Source: Vicia villosa | Taxonomy: Eukaryota > Streptophyta > Magnoliopsida > Fabales > Fabaceae | Length of the DNA stretch: 64,000 nucleotides | NCBI RefSeq assembly: GCF_029867415.1 | Contig: NC_081183.1 | Coordinates: 113,435,061 to 113,499,060 of the forward strand | Direction of reading: 5' to 3' | Shown: positions 34,313-46,098 of the stretch, piece by piece | Numbering within the stretch: position 1 is the first letter of the stretch | Layout: each line of letters starts with the position of its first letter | The notes under the pieces: generated by a model | Told to the model about the DNA's origin: nothing | Database searches by the model: none | The model's input: the letters and a program-made list of their open reading frames with translations, nothing else | Position numbers and translations under genes: made by a program

Positions 34313-35850
34313 TGTCATACCCTAATTTTTGACCCCCCTGAGATGACATATCTTCAGGATTTTCATCAAGTCAAAGCAAGTACCCAGAGCAGCCTGACAT
34401 TCAATCGAGGGTGTTCAAAGACAAGAAAACTCAGGCAAAGGATCAATCAATAGGAGGATTAGTCTCTAACACAATCATGAGACTTAAGAGCTTCATTATT
34501 TCACCTATGATTGATTAAGACACCCAGTCATCTAAACACAGAATTACTCAGATCCACAGACTAGGGTTTTGAGCCTTATCAAGGACTAAAATCAGGGATC
34601 ACCTTTGGGAAACCATAAAAAGCCCCATGGGATCATTCAAAGAAATCAATCATCTTCAAATAACTCATATGATAAGATCCACTGGACATTACACCTCAGT
34701 TCAAAGTCTACAGTCATCATTGTCCTCTGGTCGACAATTAGGGTTTTTGACCTAATTCATCAAGATAGTTGACTTTTAATCAGGGCATGGATCCAAAACT
34801 CAAGACATGATTCAAGAGTCTCTTCTACCTCAATATAATCCATTTACATCATTCATTTGAGGAAAAGATCTTGTTTCTACACAAAAGCCCAAAAATTCAC
34901 TTTGTCAGGAAAAGTCAACTGTGTGGGATCATCATTGACTTTTAAGGTTTTTGGTCAAAAAATGACTTTCAAAGATCAATATCATCAATATATGGATGTC
35001 AAAGTCATTTGACCAAAGAAATTCAAAGAAATTCATCAAGGAGCAAAAAGTCGGGAATTAGGGTTTTTGAGGGCATGGTGAGAACTCAAAATTTCACCTA
35101 CACAACTCAAAAAACTTCCAACATGAAAGTTGTAGATCTTGCAAAATAAAACAACATCTTACAATACAAATTTTTTCAAAAGATCAACCATTTAAGGGTT
35201 TTGAAAATTTTGAAGTTTTAGGTTATAAACACTTAGAAATTTTCTAAGTGTTTTTAACCTAGTTTTCATCCAACTTTGGGCTCATTTTTCACAAATTTCC
35301 CAAGTGATTCTGAAGAAGACATAAACTAATGATTTGAAGTAGATGTTTAGGGCTTTCCAAATTGTGTTCAACCTTCTCCAAATTCAATTTGAGCTAAGAG
35401 TTATGCTTGTTCAAAGTTGGCCTCATGAAGTAAAATTATAGGTCATGCATCATTTTTGAACTTTGAAATTTTGTGCACATGACCTCAATTATGGATGCTA
35501 CACGACCCATAACATATCTGAAACAATGCCATGCATTCATTTTCACCATGCCATAAGAATTGAAGAAGATTCTAAAAACAAGAACATGTGATTATGTAAT
35601 GATTACATTTTTGAATTTATGGCAAATTGATGAATCACCCAAGGAATCTTCTCACCAACCAATTAGAGCTTATTTCTGGCTCAGAATTGTCCCCTTAGAT
35701 CAAGCAAAATCGAGGGCTAGGGGATTGATCAAATGGAATCAAAAATCTCATCATTGCACTTGGGATATTCTTTGAATTTCTTCATGGCTAAGAAACCAAA
35801 ACTCTCCCACTAAGCAAGCTCACTCTCTCAATCAGTACTGAACCAATTGC

Positions 35851-35860
35851 CTATAAATAG
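35851..35860 (+). promoter_or_regulatory. TATA box of the Ogre-type solo LTR
   Basis: CTATAAATAG is followed about 30 bp later by a CTCATTC start-like context. It lies 1.54 kb into the LTR, giving a U3 of about 1.5 kb and an R/U5 of about 4.5 kb. Confidence 0.55.
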
Positions 35861-36815
35861 AGGCCTCATTCTCATTCAAAAAACACACCAAAGCAACAGA
35901 ATTCTTGCTTTCTCTTTTCTTTCTTCATACTTAGTTTTTTCAAAGGTCCTTTGGCAAGAAGACTCGGATTCTTCAAACCAAAGCTCTCTCTTTGAAAATA
36001 AGTATTCAAACACATTGAGGGAGGCATTTGGGAGTGATCCAAACCTCTGGAACACTTCTGGGCGTGGAGAATCATCACTTTCACCTCTCATTTGGAGCAC
36101 TTGCAGTTGAAGGACCATGGAGTAATTCAGGAGTTTTCAAGCCAAGCCAATCATCCAGACACACTCCTCAGGTCATGGTGAAGCTAACCAGATGGCTGCA
36201 GCTCATCTGTAACTCGAGAATCATCACCCTCCATGTTCACTTGAAGCTGAAATCGAGGGAGGTCCATAGAGCAATTCAGGAGGATTCAAGCTCCAATAAG
36301 CATCCAGTTAGCATCATTGAGTCTCAAGGAAGCTATTGAGATCATTCATTCAAGCCCAGGTGCTCTCTAACATCCTCACGACCTTCATTTTCAGAGGTAA
36401 GTTTCTCAACTCCATCCCTCTAATTCGTGTATCTTTCTGGCTAAAACTCAACACCATTCTATTCAGCATCATAAGAGGATTAAAAACCCTCTATCATCAG
36501 TCATTTATGCTTCAGTATAGTCATTTAATTTGAATTCCAAATTTTAGGGTTCTTCACGTATTTTAGATAATTCAGTAGATATAGTTAATATAAATTCATA
36601 ATAGTTACATATCTAGAATCGTGAGTGAATTTAGAGCAAGTTTGGTCTTTATATCGTTGCAAATGGTTGAGAATTGAGAGAGTTCAGAAATTCAAATTGT
36701 TGGAGCTTGAGGAAGAAGATGACAATGGTGGTGGCGCGCAAATTTCAAACCTCAGGGTAGAGTTTATTTTATATTTAATGATAGGTGTTTTATAAACGAC
36801 TGAATAACTTGCCCC

Positions 36816-37035
36816 AGTGTCCACACATGCGCTCTTAGTCTCCTCATGCCTCAAGTCTGGGGTTCGAATCCCCCTCGCCCCAGACTTTTTGTTTCTTTTA
36901 TTTTTCCATGATTAACCACTTGTTTGAAAATATAATGAACTGGATGTGTGACAATAACACCAAGCGCGCGTTGGCCCAGTGGTGTTATTTTGGGTTAGTG
37001 ACTTGGAGGGCGTGAGTTCAATCCCTCTAGGTGAC
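36816..37035 (+). other. Two tRNA-like (pol III box) modules in the Ogre-type solo LTR
   Basis: At 36855-36885 a T-arm-like GGGGTTCGAATCCCC (box B) is followed by GCCCCAGAC. At 36961-37035 a box A-like TGGCCCAGTGG (about 36971-36981) precedes a box B-like GAGTTCAATCC by about 40 bp. Neither folds into a complete tRNA by eye. Each is followed by a T-run. They may be tRNA-derived SINE heads or decayed tRNA pseudogenes. Confidence 0.45.
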
Positions 37036-37619
37036 AAAACATTATTTTTTTATCACTTATTTCCTTCAATTTTCTCACAACTTCACATAATTAATTAACC
37101 TATCAAACTAATTTATTTTCACTTCATTTTTCACACACTTGTCATTTAATACATCTATTTTGTGAATAATCAAAAAAATCATAAAAATATTATTTATTTC
37201 ATATATTTTTATTAGGTTTAAAATAGTATGTTTTAAGTGCTTTATTAAAAACTTTAAATATATACATTCACTTTGTTTTAACCTAATCATTTTGTAAATA
37301 AAGTTTATGATAAAACCCTAATTGTTTAGGTCTTAATTAGGCATAGATCTTCATCTTTACCTTAATTAAGTTGACTTTTTGTCAAATTTCAAAACTGTTT
37401 TCAATCTCCGAATAAATCAAATGATTAAGGTTTTCAAACAAACAAAACCTTGTATCATTCCAAATCATTTTTTTCAAATTGCTTTTACACCAGTACTGTA
37501 AAGTACTGGGCCTCTAATAGAGTGTAAGTCCCAAAAACCTTCTCTTCTTAGCTTGTTTTCAAAACTGTATTTTCAAAATTTTCTTTCTGTTTTCAAAACA
37601 TTCTTCTGGTATTTGAAGG

Positions 37620-39880
37620 GCATTATTCCCGGTGAAACTCTTCAGATACCTATGTGACCTTTGTCCATCTTCACTTCTTCTGTTTTCAAAAAACCCTTAA
37701 CTGTTTATCATATATATTCAACTGTTATCCAAAAATTACTGTTGAGGCTCTGTATATACTTCTTCAATGGCCTCCACTCCATCCAGGTTAGGCTTTACAA
37801 GCTTTCAATTTACAGTCTTTATTTAAATTACTGTCAAATATAAACTGTGCATATATTAGTTTAGAACTACGTTTGAGTATAAACCTTAGGACAGTTAAAC
37901 GATATATATATTATAGGAATATGGCCTAGGATTGAGAATGTCTTCCCGGTGAAGGCTCTTTCCTAATTAGAGATCTGTAGTTCAAACCCCCAAGATGAAT
38001 TATTCCCGGTAAAACATCTTGGCAAAAACCTTAGAATCCAAAAATATAGGACACATCCACCCAAAGAGGAATTATTCCCGGTGAAACCTCTTACCCATTT
38101 GCTTAGAGCCAAAATAAGTTCAAAACTACATAGCTTTCTCTTGTGCTATAACAAGGACCCTCGATTAGCCTCCTCTTGGGCTTTGTACAAGGACCCACGG
38201 GCTTCTTAAAAGCATTTCCAGCTTCCTCTTGAGCTTGTATACAAGGACCCATCAGGTTTCTTATAAACATAGGAACAGGTCTTTAGTCACCTTTTAGCCT
38301 ACCCTGGTGAGTTTCTTCCAATTTAAACCAGACTTTAAACAAGCTAAGTTTGTCTCAATTTTGCATTGAGTACACCTTTTGGAATGAGAGACATGGACAG
38401 TCTCTGTCACCCTTATCTTCATCAATCTTCCTTAGCAGAGTCTAGGATCTATGTTTATTTTCTCCTCAGCATGTGTCAGCCTTCATCTTGGGCTTTAAAC
38501 AAGAAGTCTCCACTAGATAATCTTTCTGCCAATCATTTCAATAAAATCCCTGGAAAGGGTTAGCTTCCACACATTCCTTCATGTTAATAAAAACCCCTGG
38601 AAAGGGTTAGCCTCCAAATCAATCCATCATTTCAATAACATCCCCTGGAAAGGGTTAGCCTCCAAAGTCAATTAATAAAAATGTCAAAAAATAAAGATTC
38701 ATTTCTCTTAGGAGATAATTTCCCCAAAAGAGTCAAAACCCCTGGAAAGGGTCAGCCTCCAAAAAAACATGATAAAGTCAGTCTTTTACTAAATAATTTC
38801 TCCAGCTGAGTCAAAATCCCTGGAAAGGGTTAGCTTCCAAAGAAAAACAGTCTTTCAATAAATAAAATCTCCTCAGTAGAGTCAAAACCAACAAAAATAG
38901 TTAGCCTCAACCTTGGGCTTCATACAAGGCACCAAACAATAAAACTCCCCTGTCAAGAGTCAGCCTCAACCTTGGGCATTGTACAAGGCAGATAATAGAG
39001 TCTCCCCAGTGAGTTCTTCATCTTTCAGTAGCCACAACCTTGGGCTTTGTACAAGGCAGTTTAAACCATACTTTCATGTGTCAAAGATTCCTAACACCTA
39101 GGATCTTTTCCCCATAGAGTCATCCATACTCAGTTTATTTAAGAGTCTGCCACAACCTTGGGCTTTGTACAAGGCAGAAAATAATGTTTTCCCTAGCTAG
39201 AGTCAGCCACAACCTTGGGCTTTGTACAAGGCACACAAAATAGAGTCATTCATAGTCTCAAAAATTCAATTATCCTCAGCAGTCAGCCACAACCTTGGGC
39301 TTTGTACAAGACACACAAATAGAGTCTCCCTAAACAGAGTCAGCCTCAATTCTGGGCTTCGTACAGAACACAAAAATACCCTGTAATTAATCCCCAGTGG
39401 AGTCATCTCCCAGAGTCAATAATAATTAATTAATCAAAAAAGCCTCAAGCTTGGGCCTCATACAAGCCAGCTAAATTCAAATCTTTTATACAGTAGATAG
39501 ACATAGCTTATCTCTATAGAGAGATATTTTTACTACTCTACCATATTCAAACAAACAAACATTTCAATTTCAATTTCAATCAAAGTCTCCCATTTAGGAC
39601 TCTGAAAGACATGCTCTGGCACATCCCCAGACTTGTACACTTTCCCTAATTTGGATGAGCATCTCTCTTTCATTTTAGAGGCACGATGGCTGTCATACTT
39701 GATCAACCAAGTAGACTCCCCTCTTAATGAAACATCATTTTTTTTAGCTTTTCTGTCACTTTTAAATGTTTGTGGTAGAATAGTATAAATACCTCTCTGT
39801 AAAGATGACTTCATGTCTCTTTACTGTAAACAGAGATTTAATTCAAGCTTCAACCTTGAGCTTCAAGCAAGGCACCAAAA
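37620..39880 (+). repeat. Interspersed short repeats in the R/U5 part of the Ogre-type solo LTR
   Basis: Three motif types recur. ATTATTCCCGGTGAAAC-like occurs about four times (37623-38095). CTGGAAAGGGTTAGCCTCC occurs about five times (38550-38840). CAACCTTGGGCTTTGTACAAGGC and variants occur about twelve times (38170-39870). In the last, CCTTG and CAAGG can pair around a nine-base loop. Spacing is irregular (40-100 bp), so this is not a simple tandem array. It lies downstream of the TATA box and would be transcribed. Confidence 0.75.
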
Positions 39881-40416
39881 ATAATTAATTTCCCTAGTTA
39901 GTTCCCCGAACTACATTAAGCTCTGACTTCCACTAGGGATATGTAGGCATGGGGTTCACAAGGAATCTCAGCGAGCTAATAAAATACCAAAAAATAGTCA
40001 GTCAGTCTGTCTGTCTGTCTTTTCAAATCAAATCAATTCCTTCTCCTAACACAAAGGAGAAACTTTCCTAATCATTGGCAGCAAACACAATCACAATGAC
40101 ATAGAGAAGGTTCCTGTAGAGTACTACAGATATGTAGGGTGTTTAAACACTTCCCTATGTATAACCGACCCCCCCGGACTCCAGAATTTCTAGTCTAAGT
40201 GAAATCCCCACACTTAGCAAACTCCTAGAGTTTAGTTGAGATCTTTTTTTCCCTTTCCTACTCGTAGGACAAATAAGAAAGTTCGTGTGATATCGTAGGA
40301 AGAACTGAAATAAAATTCATCCCACCACGGGCGCATTCTCCTTCCAAATTTCGCGTGAAGGGTTTAGCGTGCCGTCCTCCCAAGTGAAACGGGGAGGTAA
40401 AGAAAACGACACCACA

Positions 40417-40713
40417 CAATGGTCAAGACAGGTTCTGACAGATGACATTAAGTATGGAATAATAGTTCAGAGCAGTGTCATTGTATCATACTATAAACAG
40501 CAAAAAAATAGTGATAACCAGGAATATATGGCAGTTAATAGTAGTAATGCAGTATAACACAGTAGCAGTAATAAATGGAATATTGCATTTAAAATTAAAC
40601 CGGTACTGAGTGTTGACAGGAACAGAATGTAAAAGTGCAGAAAATTAAATTCTAAACTAGGAATTGAAATTACTAAAACTAGAAATAAAATCTAATAATC
40701 TAAACGGTAACAT
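40417..40713 (-). other. Athila spacer after gene 1
   Basis: This AT-rich stretch between the CAATG duplication and the stop of gene 1 is non-coding. I see no promoter or repeat in it. Confidence 0.4.
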
Positions 40714-42060
40714 CTAGCCACGTCTATTGTTATTCACATTAGAATAAATGTGTTTGAAGACTTCGTCGAACTGAGCATTGACGGTGTCGATGAAATCGAA
40801 GAAATGCATTTCCAAAGTGTGAAGCTCGTTGCGCACATGTTGTACATCTTGTTGAGTTGCAGTGATGGCTTGCTCGTGCGTGTTCAGATTAGGCATTCTT
40901 TGATTTACTGATGCGGTGGATGTAGCGGGTTGTTGTTGCTCGAGCTCGACATCAGTCATATCAACAGTGTAATCATCAGCAGAATCTTCAGAAAGAGGTT
41001 CATAATCAGGAATGGGTTCATCTTCAGGATTAGGGTCATAGTATCCAGGAGGAGTGTCAGGCTCAGATTCTGATACGTGCATTTCCTCATCAAAATGTTC
41101 ATAAGCTTGAGGGGTTTCAGGTGAGGGTTCTCTCTCAGGAATCTGACCATAGTAAAGCCAGTTAGCAGGGTTGTGCACACTCGTCCTTGGACTCGGTAAA
41201 GTGAACTGATCCAATACTTTGTTATCAATGAGCAAATCAAACTGATCAGGTCCAAGGTTACCGATGATACCTCGGTTAAAGCAGAATTGAATGTCCATAG
41301 AGTTGTGGGAACCAAGAGGTGTCAATCTAAGCAAAGGTACTCTCATTGCTATAGCATTAGCAATCATAGTGACAAATCCGCCGATCCTAATAGGTGAAAC
41401 TTCGTCTTGCGTGATGCGCTCGAAGTTTGTTAGCATGAATGCGATGGCATTGACCGGGTGATTCTGAGAGGAGCAGAACATGATGAATAACTCTTCTCTA
41501 GAAACTTCAGTGATATTATCAGGTTTTCCAAAGATGTAGTGAGCAATGATCTTATGGAAGTATCTGAAAGCGGGGTTATGGATGTTCTCAGACTGGAATT
41601 CGTTCTCTTCAGGGTTGTCGTTTCCAGTGATCTTGCCCCAGTATTTTTCCAACTCCCAGTAGGCAAGACTGTCTTCAGCTACTGTGGTGTATGCATCTGA
41701 TCCATGAGGTAGCTCTAGCATTTTAGCAAAATCTCGGATGCAAAAATTAAATTCCATACCAAAGATTCTAAAGAGAATGACTCCTTTTCTCAGTCCTTGT
41801 CCACAGTTAGGAAGATAGGTCAGGGAGCTCAAGAATTCCAGAGTGAGCTTCCGGTAGGTACTAAACTTGCGGAACAAGTGAGAACCAGTCCAACCAATTT
41901 GGTTTAGCAGGTGCAAAACGCTTTCTTCGATACCAAGTCGTACCATAGTCGGTTGGTGAGGGTAGCAAGTCAATTCCATTTGTTTTTCAGCCAGCTTATC
42001 AAATCTTGCTTCTTGTCCTCTACCACGAAACACAACTTCCATATTATCGACTTCTTGCAT
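40714..42060 (-). CDS. First ATHILA ORF1-like gene (env position), intact frame
   Basis: An open frame of 448 codons starts at ATG 42060 and lies about 380 bp after the integrase stop. The core shows LTLEFLSSLTYLPN, GVILFRIFGMEFNF, HNPAFRYFHKIIAHYIFGK and REELFIMFCSSQ, which I recognise as the ATHILA ORF1 family found after pol in Athila elements. The C-terminal third is very acidic (Glu/Asp/Pro-rich, about 41130-40930) and ends in a probable coiled coil and a short basic tail. There is no signal peptide or clear membrane helix, so the old 'env-like' label rests on position only. It is paralogous to the gene at 32448-33809 but far diverged. How it is expressed (own promoter or splicing) is not visible. 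Confidence 0.75.
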   Translation of the reverse strand: MQEVDNMEVVFRGRGQEARFDKLAEKQMELTCYPHQPTMVRLGIEESVLHLLNQIGWTGSHLFRKFSTYRKLTLEFLSSLTYLPNCGQGLRKGVILFRIFGMEFNFCIRDFAKMLELPHGSDAYTTVAEDSLAYWELEKYWGKITGNDNPEENEFQSENIHNPAFRYFHKIIAHYIFGKPDNITEVSREELFIMFCSSQNHPVNAIAFMLTNFERITQDEVSPIRIGGFVTMIANAIAMRVPLLRLTPLGSHNSMDIQFCFNRGIIGNLGPDQFDLLIDNKVLDQFTLPSPRTSVHNPANWLYYGQIPEREPSPETPQAYEHFDEEMHVSESEPDTPPGYYDPNPEDEPIPDYEPLSEDSADDYTVDMTDVELEQQQPATSTASVNQRMPNLNTHEQAITATQQDVQHVRNELHTLEMHFFDFIDTVNAQFDEVFKHIYSNVNNNRRG

Positions 42061-42441
42061 CTTAGTTAGTAGTTAAGAAAAACCTAGAAGTTGAAAATAT
42101 TAAGATTAAGTTAGAACTAGGCTAGTGTCGATTTTAAAAATAAAAATAAAATTAAGTAACAAGTTATAGTAATAAATATAATTATAAAAAGGAAATATTT
42201 TCTCGAATTAAGATAGCAGTTATAATTATAATAATTATTATAAGATGTATGAAAATAAAGTAAAAAATGATTAAAATTAAAATAATTAAAAAATAGAATA
42301 GATTATTTAAATGAAAATTAAAAGGTTAAAAAATAAAAATAAAATAAAATAGAATGAAATAAAATAATAAATAAATGTGGGTTGTCTCCCACCAAGCGCT
42401 TTGTTTTATGTCGTAAGCTCGACGATTTTAAAAATAGAAAA
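42061..42441 (-). other. AT-rich spacer between Athila integrase and gene 1
   Basis: It is almost purely A/T on long stretches (42130-42370) with no ORF. If gene 1 has its own promoter it would lie here, but no distinct TATA box can be singled out in such composition. Confidence 0.4.
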
Positions 42442-44263
42442 CTATTTTTTCGAAAGAGCGGGCAGTTCGTCAAGTTTAAAAACTTCGATGTTTTCATCGT
42501 GTTCGAGATGATGGTAATACTTAAGACGTTGCCCATTTACGACAAAAGGTTTGACGGTTTCTCCTTTGATTTCTATCGCTCCACTCGGAAATATGTTAGT
42601 TATTTCGAAAGGGCCAGACCATCTAGATCGTAACTTACTAGGAAATAATTTTAGTCTAGAATTAAATAAAAGTACTTTATCGCCTATGCTAAAATTTTTC
42701 CTAGATATACGCTTGTCGTGCCATTTTTTCGTTCTCTCTTTATAGATTTTGGCGTTTTTGTAAGCGTCTTGTCTAAGTTCTTCCAATTCGTTTATGTCTA
42801 GAAGTCGTCTCTCACCAGCGGCAGTGTAGTTTAGGTTTAAGTTCTTAATGGCCCAATAGGCTTTATGTTCTAACTCTACCGGTAGGTGGCATGATTTTCC
42901 ATAAACGAGTTTGAATGGGGTAGTTCCTATTGGAGTTTTGAAAGCTGTTCTATAAGCCCATAAAGCTTCATTTAGCTTGGTTGACCAATCTTTCCTAGAT
43001 ATAGCAACAGTTTTCTCCAATATTTGTTTTATTTCGCGGTTAGATACTTCTACTTGTCCGCTTGTTTGTGGATGGTATGGTGTAGCTATTCGATGATTTA
43101 CTCCATATTTTCGAAGGAGTTTCTCAAGTATTCTTGAAATGAAATGAGAACCACCATCGCTAATTACCAATCTTGGCATACCGAACCTAGGGAAGATGAC
43201 GTTTTTGAAGAGTTTGATAACTACTCGTGTATCGTTTGTAGGAGAAGCGATAGCCTCTATCCATTTTGAAACGTAATCGACAGCTACGAGTATATATTGA
43301 TTTCCAAACAACGACGGAAACGGACCCATAAAGTCTATTCCCCAGACGTCAAATATTTCTACTTCAAGAATGCCTTTTTGAGGCATTTCATCACGTCTCG
43401 AAATGTTTCCGGTTCGTTGGCATCTATCACAGTTTATTACAGCAAAATAAACGTCTTTCCATAGGTTGGGCCAGAAAAGTCCAGATTGAAGGATTTTGGC
43501 GCAGGTTCTAGATGTGTTATGGTGTCCTCCACACGGTGCAGAATGGCAGTGTGTTATTATGCTTCTTATTTCTTCCTCGGGTACACAACATCTAAAGATT
43601 CCATCAGGGCCTCTTTTGAACAGGAGTGGGTCGTCCCAATAGTAATGTTTTAGGTCATGGAAGAATTTCTTCTTCTGTTGGTAACTTAGATCAGGAGGAA
43701 GCACACCAGCAGCTAGGTAGTTTACGAAATCTGCATACCAAGGTGTGTCAGAGCGGGCTAAAGCTATTTCAGCTAAGTTGTTGGTTTCAGCGTTTGGATG
43801 GTATGGTTCGAATTCATTTGCTTCTAATTGAGCGATGAGTCTTTCATAAGGGAAATCATCGTCAATTGGTACTTGTTCGGGTTTTAGATTTTCCAATCGA
43901 GAGAGGTGATCTGCTACGACATTTTCAGTACCCTTTTTATCTTTAATTTCCAGGTCGAACTCTTGTAGTAACAAGATCCATCTCAAAAGTCTTGGTTTGG
44001 CGTCCTTTTTGGTTAGGAGGTACCTAATGGCAGCGTGGTCAGTGTATATGATTATTTTGGCTCCTACCAGGTAAGAACGGAACTTGTCTAATGCAAATAC
44101 CACGGCTAATAATTCCTTTTCCGTCGTGGCATAATTCATCTGAGCTTCGTCTAGGGTTCTACTCGCATAGTATATGACATGTAGTTTCTTATCTTTTCTT
44201 TGCCCTAGAACGGCTCCTACAGCATAATCACTCGCGTCACACATTATTTCGAAAGGTTCATTC
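42442..44263 (-). pseudogene. Athila RNase H and integrase (second part of pol, frame intact)
   Basis: The frame continues from 46099 after the inserted solo LTR. RNase H shows [28 protein letters not shown] and [11 protein letters not shown]. Integrase has the zinc-binding [17 protein letters not shown]...CDRCQ region, catalytic Asp in WGIDFMGPF, Asp in VISDGGSHF and Glu in GQVEVSNRE. It ends with a [22 protein letters not shown]-terminal module and a stop at 42442. No stop or frameshift is seen in these 600 codons. The gene is classed as broken only because the solo LTR at 44264-46098 separates it from RT. Confidence 0.9.
44259..44263 (+). other. Target site duplication CATTC (left of 1.8-kb solo LTR)
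   Basis: CATTC at 44259-44263 is repeated at 46099-46103. Confidence 0.93.
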
Positions 44264-46098
44264 TGTAACACCCCGTTAATTCTGGTGTATTAATTTAATT
44301 ATTTTATTAATTAAATTATTAGAAATAATAATCTGTGGGAATTATTTGGAAAATAATAAAAATATGGTGTTGGGCTGAGTGTGATAGTTAGTAGAAGGGG
44401 GGTGTTAGCTAAGCAAGCCCATTAAGAATGTTTTATTTTATTTTTCATAAAATAAAGGAAATTGGGAAAAAGAGAAGCAGAAGCAGTAGAAGCAGATTTT
44501 GGAACTGAAGAACACGTGAAAGTGAGAAGAGCCAAAGGGGGAGAAGAACTTCGAAGATCCGACTCTGAGGTAAGGGGGGATTCTTCAGGTTAGTAATCCT
44601 TATGCGATTGTAGGTAGTAGGATAGATTAGGATTATTGTTTAGTTCATTCGTACGTGTCGGGTTGGGAATTTGTTAGGTTTTGATAATCTTGTATGAATT
44701 GACATGATTCTGTTGATACTTGTGACATATGATGTTAATACATGTTAATAACCTATTTGAAATGTGTAATTGTGTGAAAAACAATGATATTTGTGTGCTA
44801 TGTTCGTATGTACCTGAAATTGGGGTTATGGGATAGGGTAAAAACTGTCAAAATGGTGATTTTTGCTGTGCAGGTACGTAGGAACCGGTTCCCATGTGGG
44901 ACGAACCGGTTCCCCCTTGTAAAAACAGAGAAATATGGATTCTGGGTAGCTGGGAACCGGTTCCCATGTAGGGACAACCCGGTTCCCCATAGTAAAAACC
45001 AGAGACGAGACTTTTGAAGCTGCCAGGAACCGGTTCCCACGTAGGGACAACCCCGTTCCTGCAGCACTTTTCTAAAAATGTTTTATCTTTGAAAACTCAT
45101 AACTTTTGATCCGAATACCCGATTTATGTGCCGTTTTGAGCAGTGTGAAGCTGAGTTAAAGGCCTATATGATGAATAGGTAGTATGGATGTAAAGTCTAA
45201 GTTGTTTATCTGTGATTATGTATTTATTGGGTGATGACTTTCGTGTATGCGTGTGTTATGTTTGTATGAATGCTAAGAATATATACATGCTTATCGGTGA
45301 TGATTTGGTGATGATAATGAAACGGTGTGTTACATCGAATTGGTGATGTTGTAAGCATGTTATATGTTGCATTCATTGGCATACATTTTCGGTGATGGAT
45401 CCCGGTGATGAAATGGATCAAAATGGTGGGCATAATTCCCATTGTGTGGAATTTGTGCTGGTTAAAACTGTATCTCGGTGATGAAAAAGATCAGTTGGAT
45501 GGGTTTATCCCATGGATGGTACCACATGCATTAGTGTCAGTTCATTCATTGCATTATATTATGATATGACTGAATGATTGTGTGGTGTGATAGATGATGT
45601 TTATACACTGTTGCTTGCTTGTTATAATAATTCTGATTGTATGTATGATGAGTGGATGATAATTGCTATGATATTCTATTGCTTATGATTGTATAATGGT
45701 TATTAATTCGAATGAAACTCACCCTTACTTTGATGATTTCAGATTAAGGATGTAGCGGCGTGTGATTGGGTGAAGATAACTTATAAGCTAGCCCGTAGTT
45801 CGTGTCGAGTCATGCTCTGATTGTAACACTGGGATCGATTAGTCTTAGCGTTACTTGAGATACTATGTTGTTATTTTGTTTATGGATTATGTATTGATGA
45901 GCTGTTTGGATATGCTCCTAACATTGTTTGAAATAAGTTTCCGCTGTGATGAACACATGTTGAAGTTTGGTTAATTTTAATAAAAGCATGACAATCGACT
46001 TTGATGTTTTATTTATTTAATAATTGTAACATCCTTGATGTGTTATTACTCTGATTATATTATATTATTTTACCGGGGGGTGTTAGAAGGGTGTTACA
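44264..46098. mobile_element. 1.8-kb solo LTR in Athila pol, probably a chromovirus (Tekay-like)
   Basis: This 1835-bp insertion has perfect 10-bp inverted ends TGTAACACCC/GGGTGTTACA and a CATTC duplication, and no coding region, PBS or PPT, so it is a solo LTR. TGTAACACCC ends are common in Tekay-type chromoviruses. The lineage call is tentative and orientation is not resolved. It contains three copies of a 72-bp GC-rich unit (44881-45058) and a diffuse series of CGGTGATGA motifs (about 45290-45490). Confidence 0.8.
44881..45058 (+). repeat. Three 72/73-bp repeats with GGAACCGGTTCC palindromes
   Basis: The perfect 12-bp palindrome GGAACCGGTTCC occurs at 44881-44892, 44953-44964 and 45026-45037. 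Each is followed about 22 bp later by a second, partly decayed site; the first of these, GAACCGGTTC at 44903-44912, is still perfect. Linkers share AAAAACAGAG and AAAAACCAGAG. The block is much more GC-rich than the surrounding LTR. Confidence 0.85.

Larger units (their letters stand above)
34313..40416 (+). mobile_element. 6.1-kb Ogre-type solo LTR inside the Athila element
   Basis: It starts TGTCATACCCT, ends GACACCACA, and has TG...CA termini and the duplication CAATG. No PBS, coding region or second LTR is present, so it is a solo LTR of 6104 bp, among the longest plant LTRs. The TGTCATACCC start and size fit the Ogre group, though it is a different family from Ogre-A and Ogre-B. It contains a TATA box (35851), two tRNA-like modules (about 36816-37035) and a long region of short interspersed repeats (37620-39880). 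The short ORFs in it are not supported. Confidence 0.88.

Noticed and set aside
35876..36118. Overlapping minus-strand ORFs in the Ogre-type solo LTR
   Set aside because: They run against LTR transcription just after the TATA box, have no domain and overlap each other in different frames.
36816..37035. Possible functional tRNA genes in the Ogre-type solo LTR
   Set aside because: Only box-like and T-arm-like parts are visible. I could not draw a complete cloverleaf with acceptor and anticodon stems, so I list them as tRNA-like modules only.
38170..39880. MicroRNA precursor cluster from the repeated short hairpins
   Set aside because: Stems are about five base pairs with nine-base loops, far too short for miRNA precursors.
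40000..40025. (GTCT)n run as a notable repeat
   Set aside because: It has only about five units and is unremarkable.
40714..42060. Envelope glycoprotein gene in the Athila element
   Set aside because: It is in the env position, but no signal peptide, transmembrane helix or cleavage motif can be seen. The sequence fits the ATHILA ORF1 family instead.
44784..45067. Protein-coding repeat (Asn-Arg-Phe-Pro motifs) in the 1.8-kb solo LTR
   Set aside because: The apparent repeats in several frames on both strands are a by-product of the palindromic GGAACCGGTTCC units.
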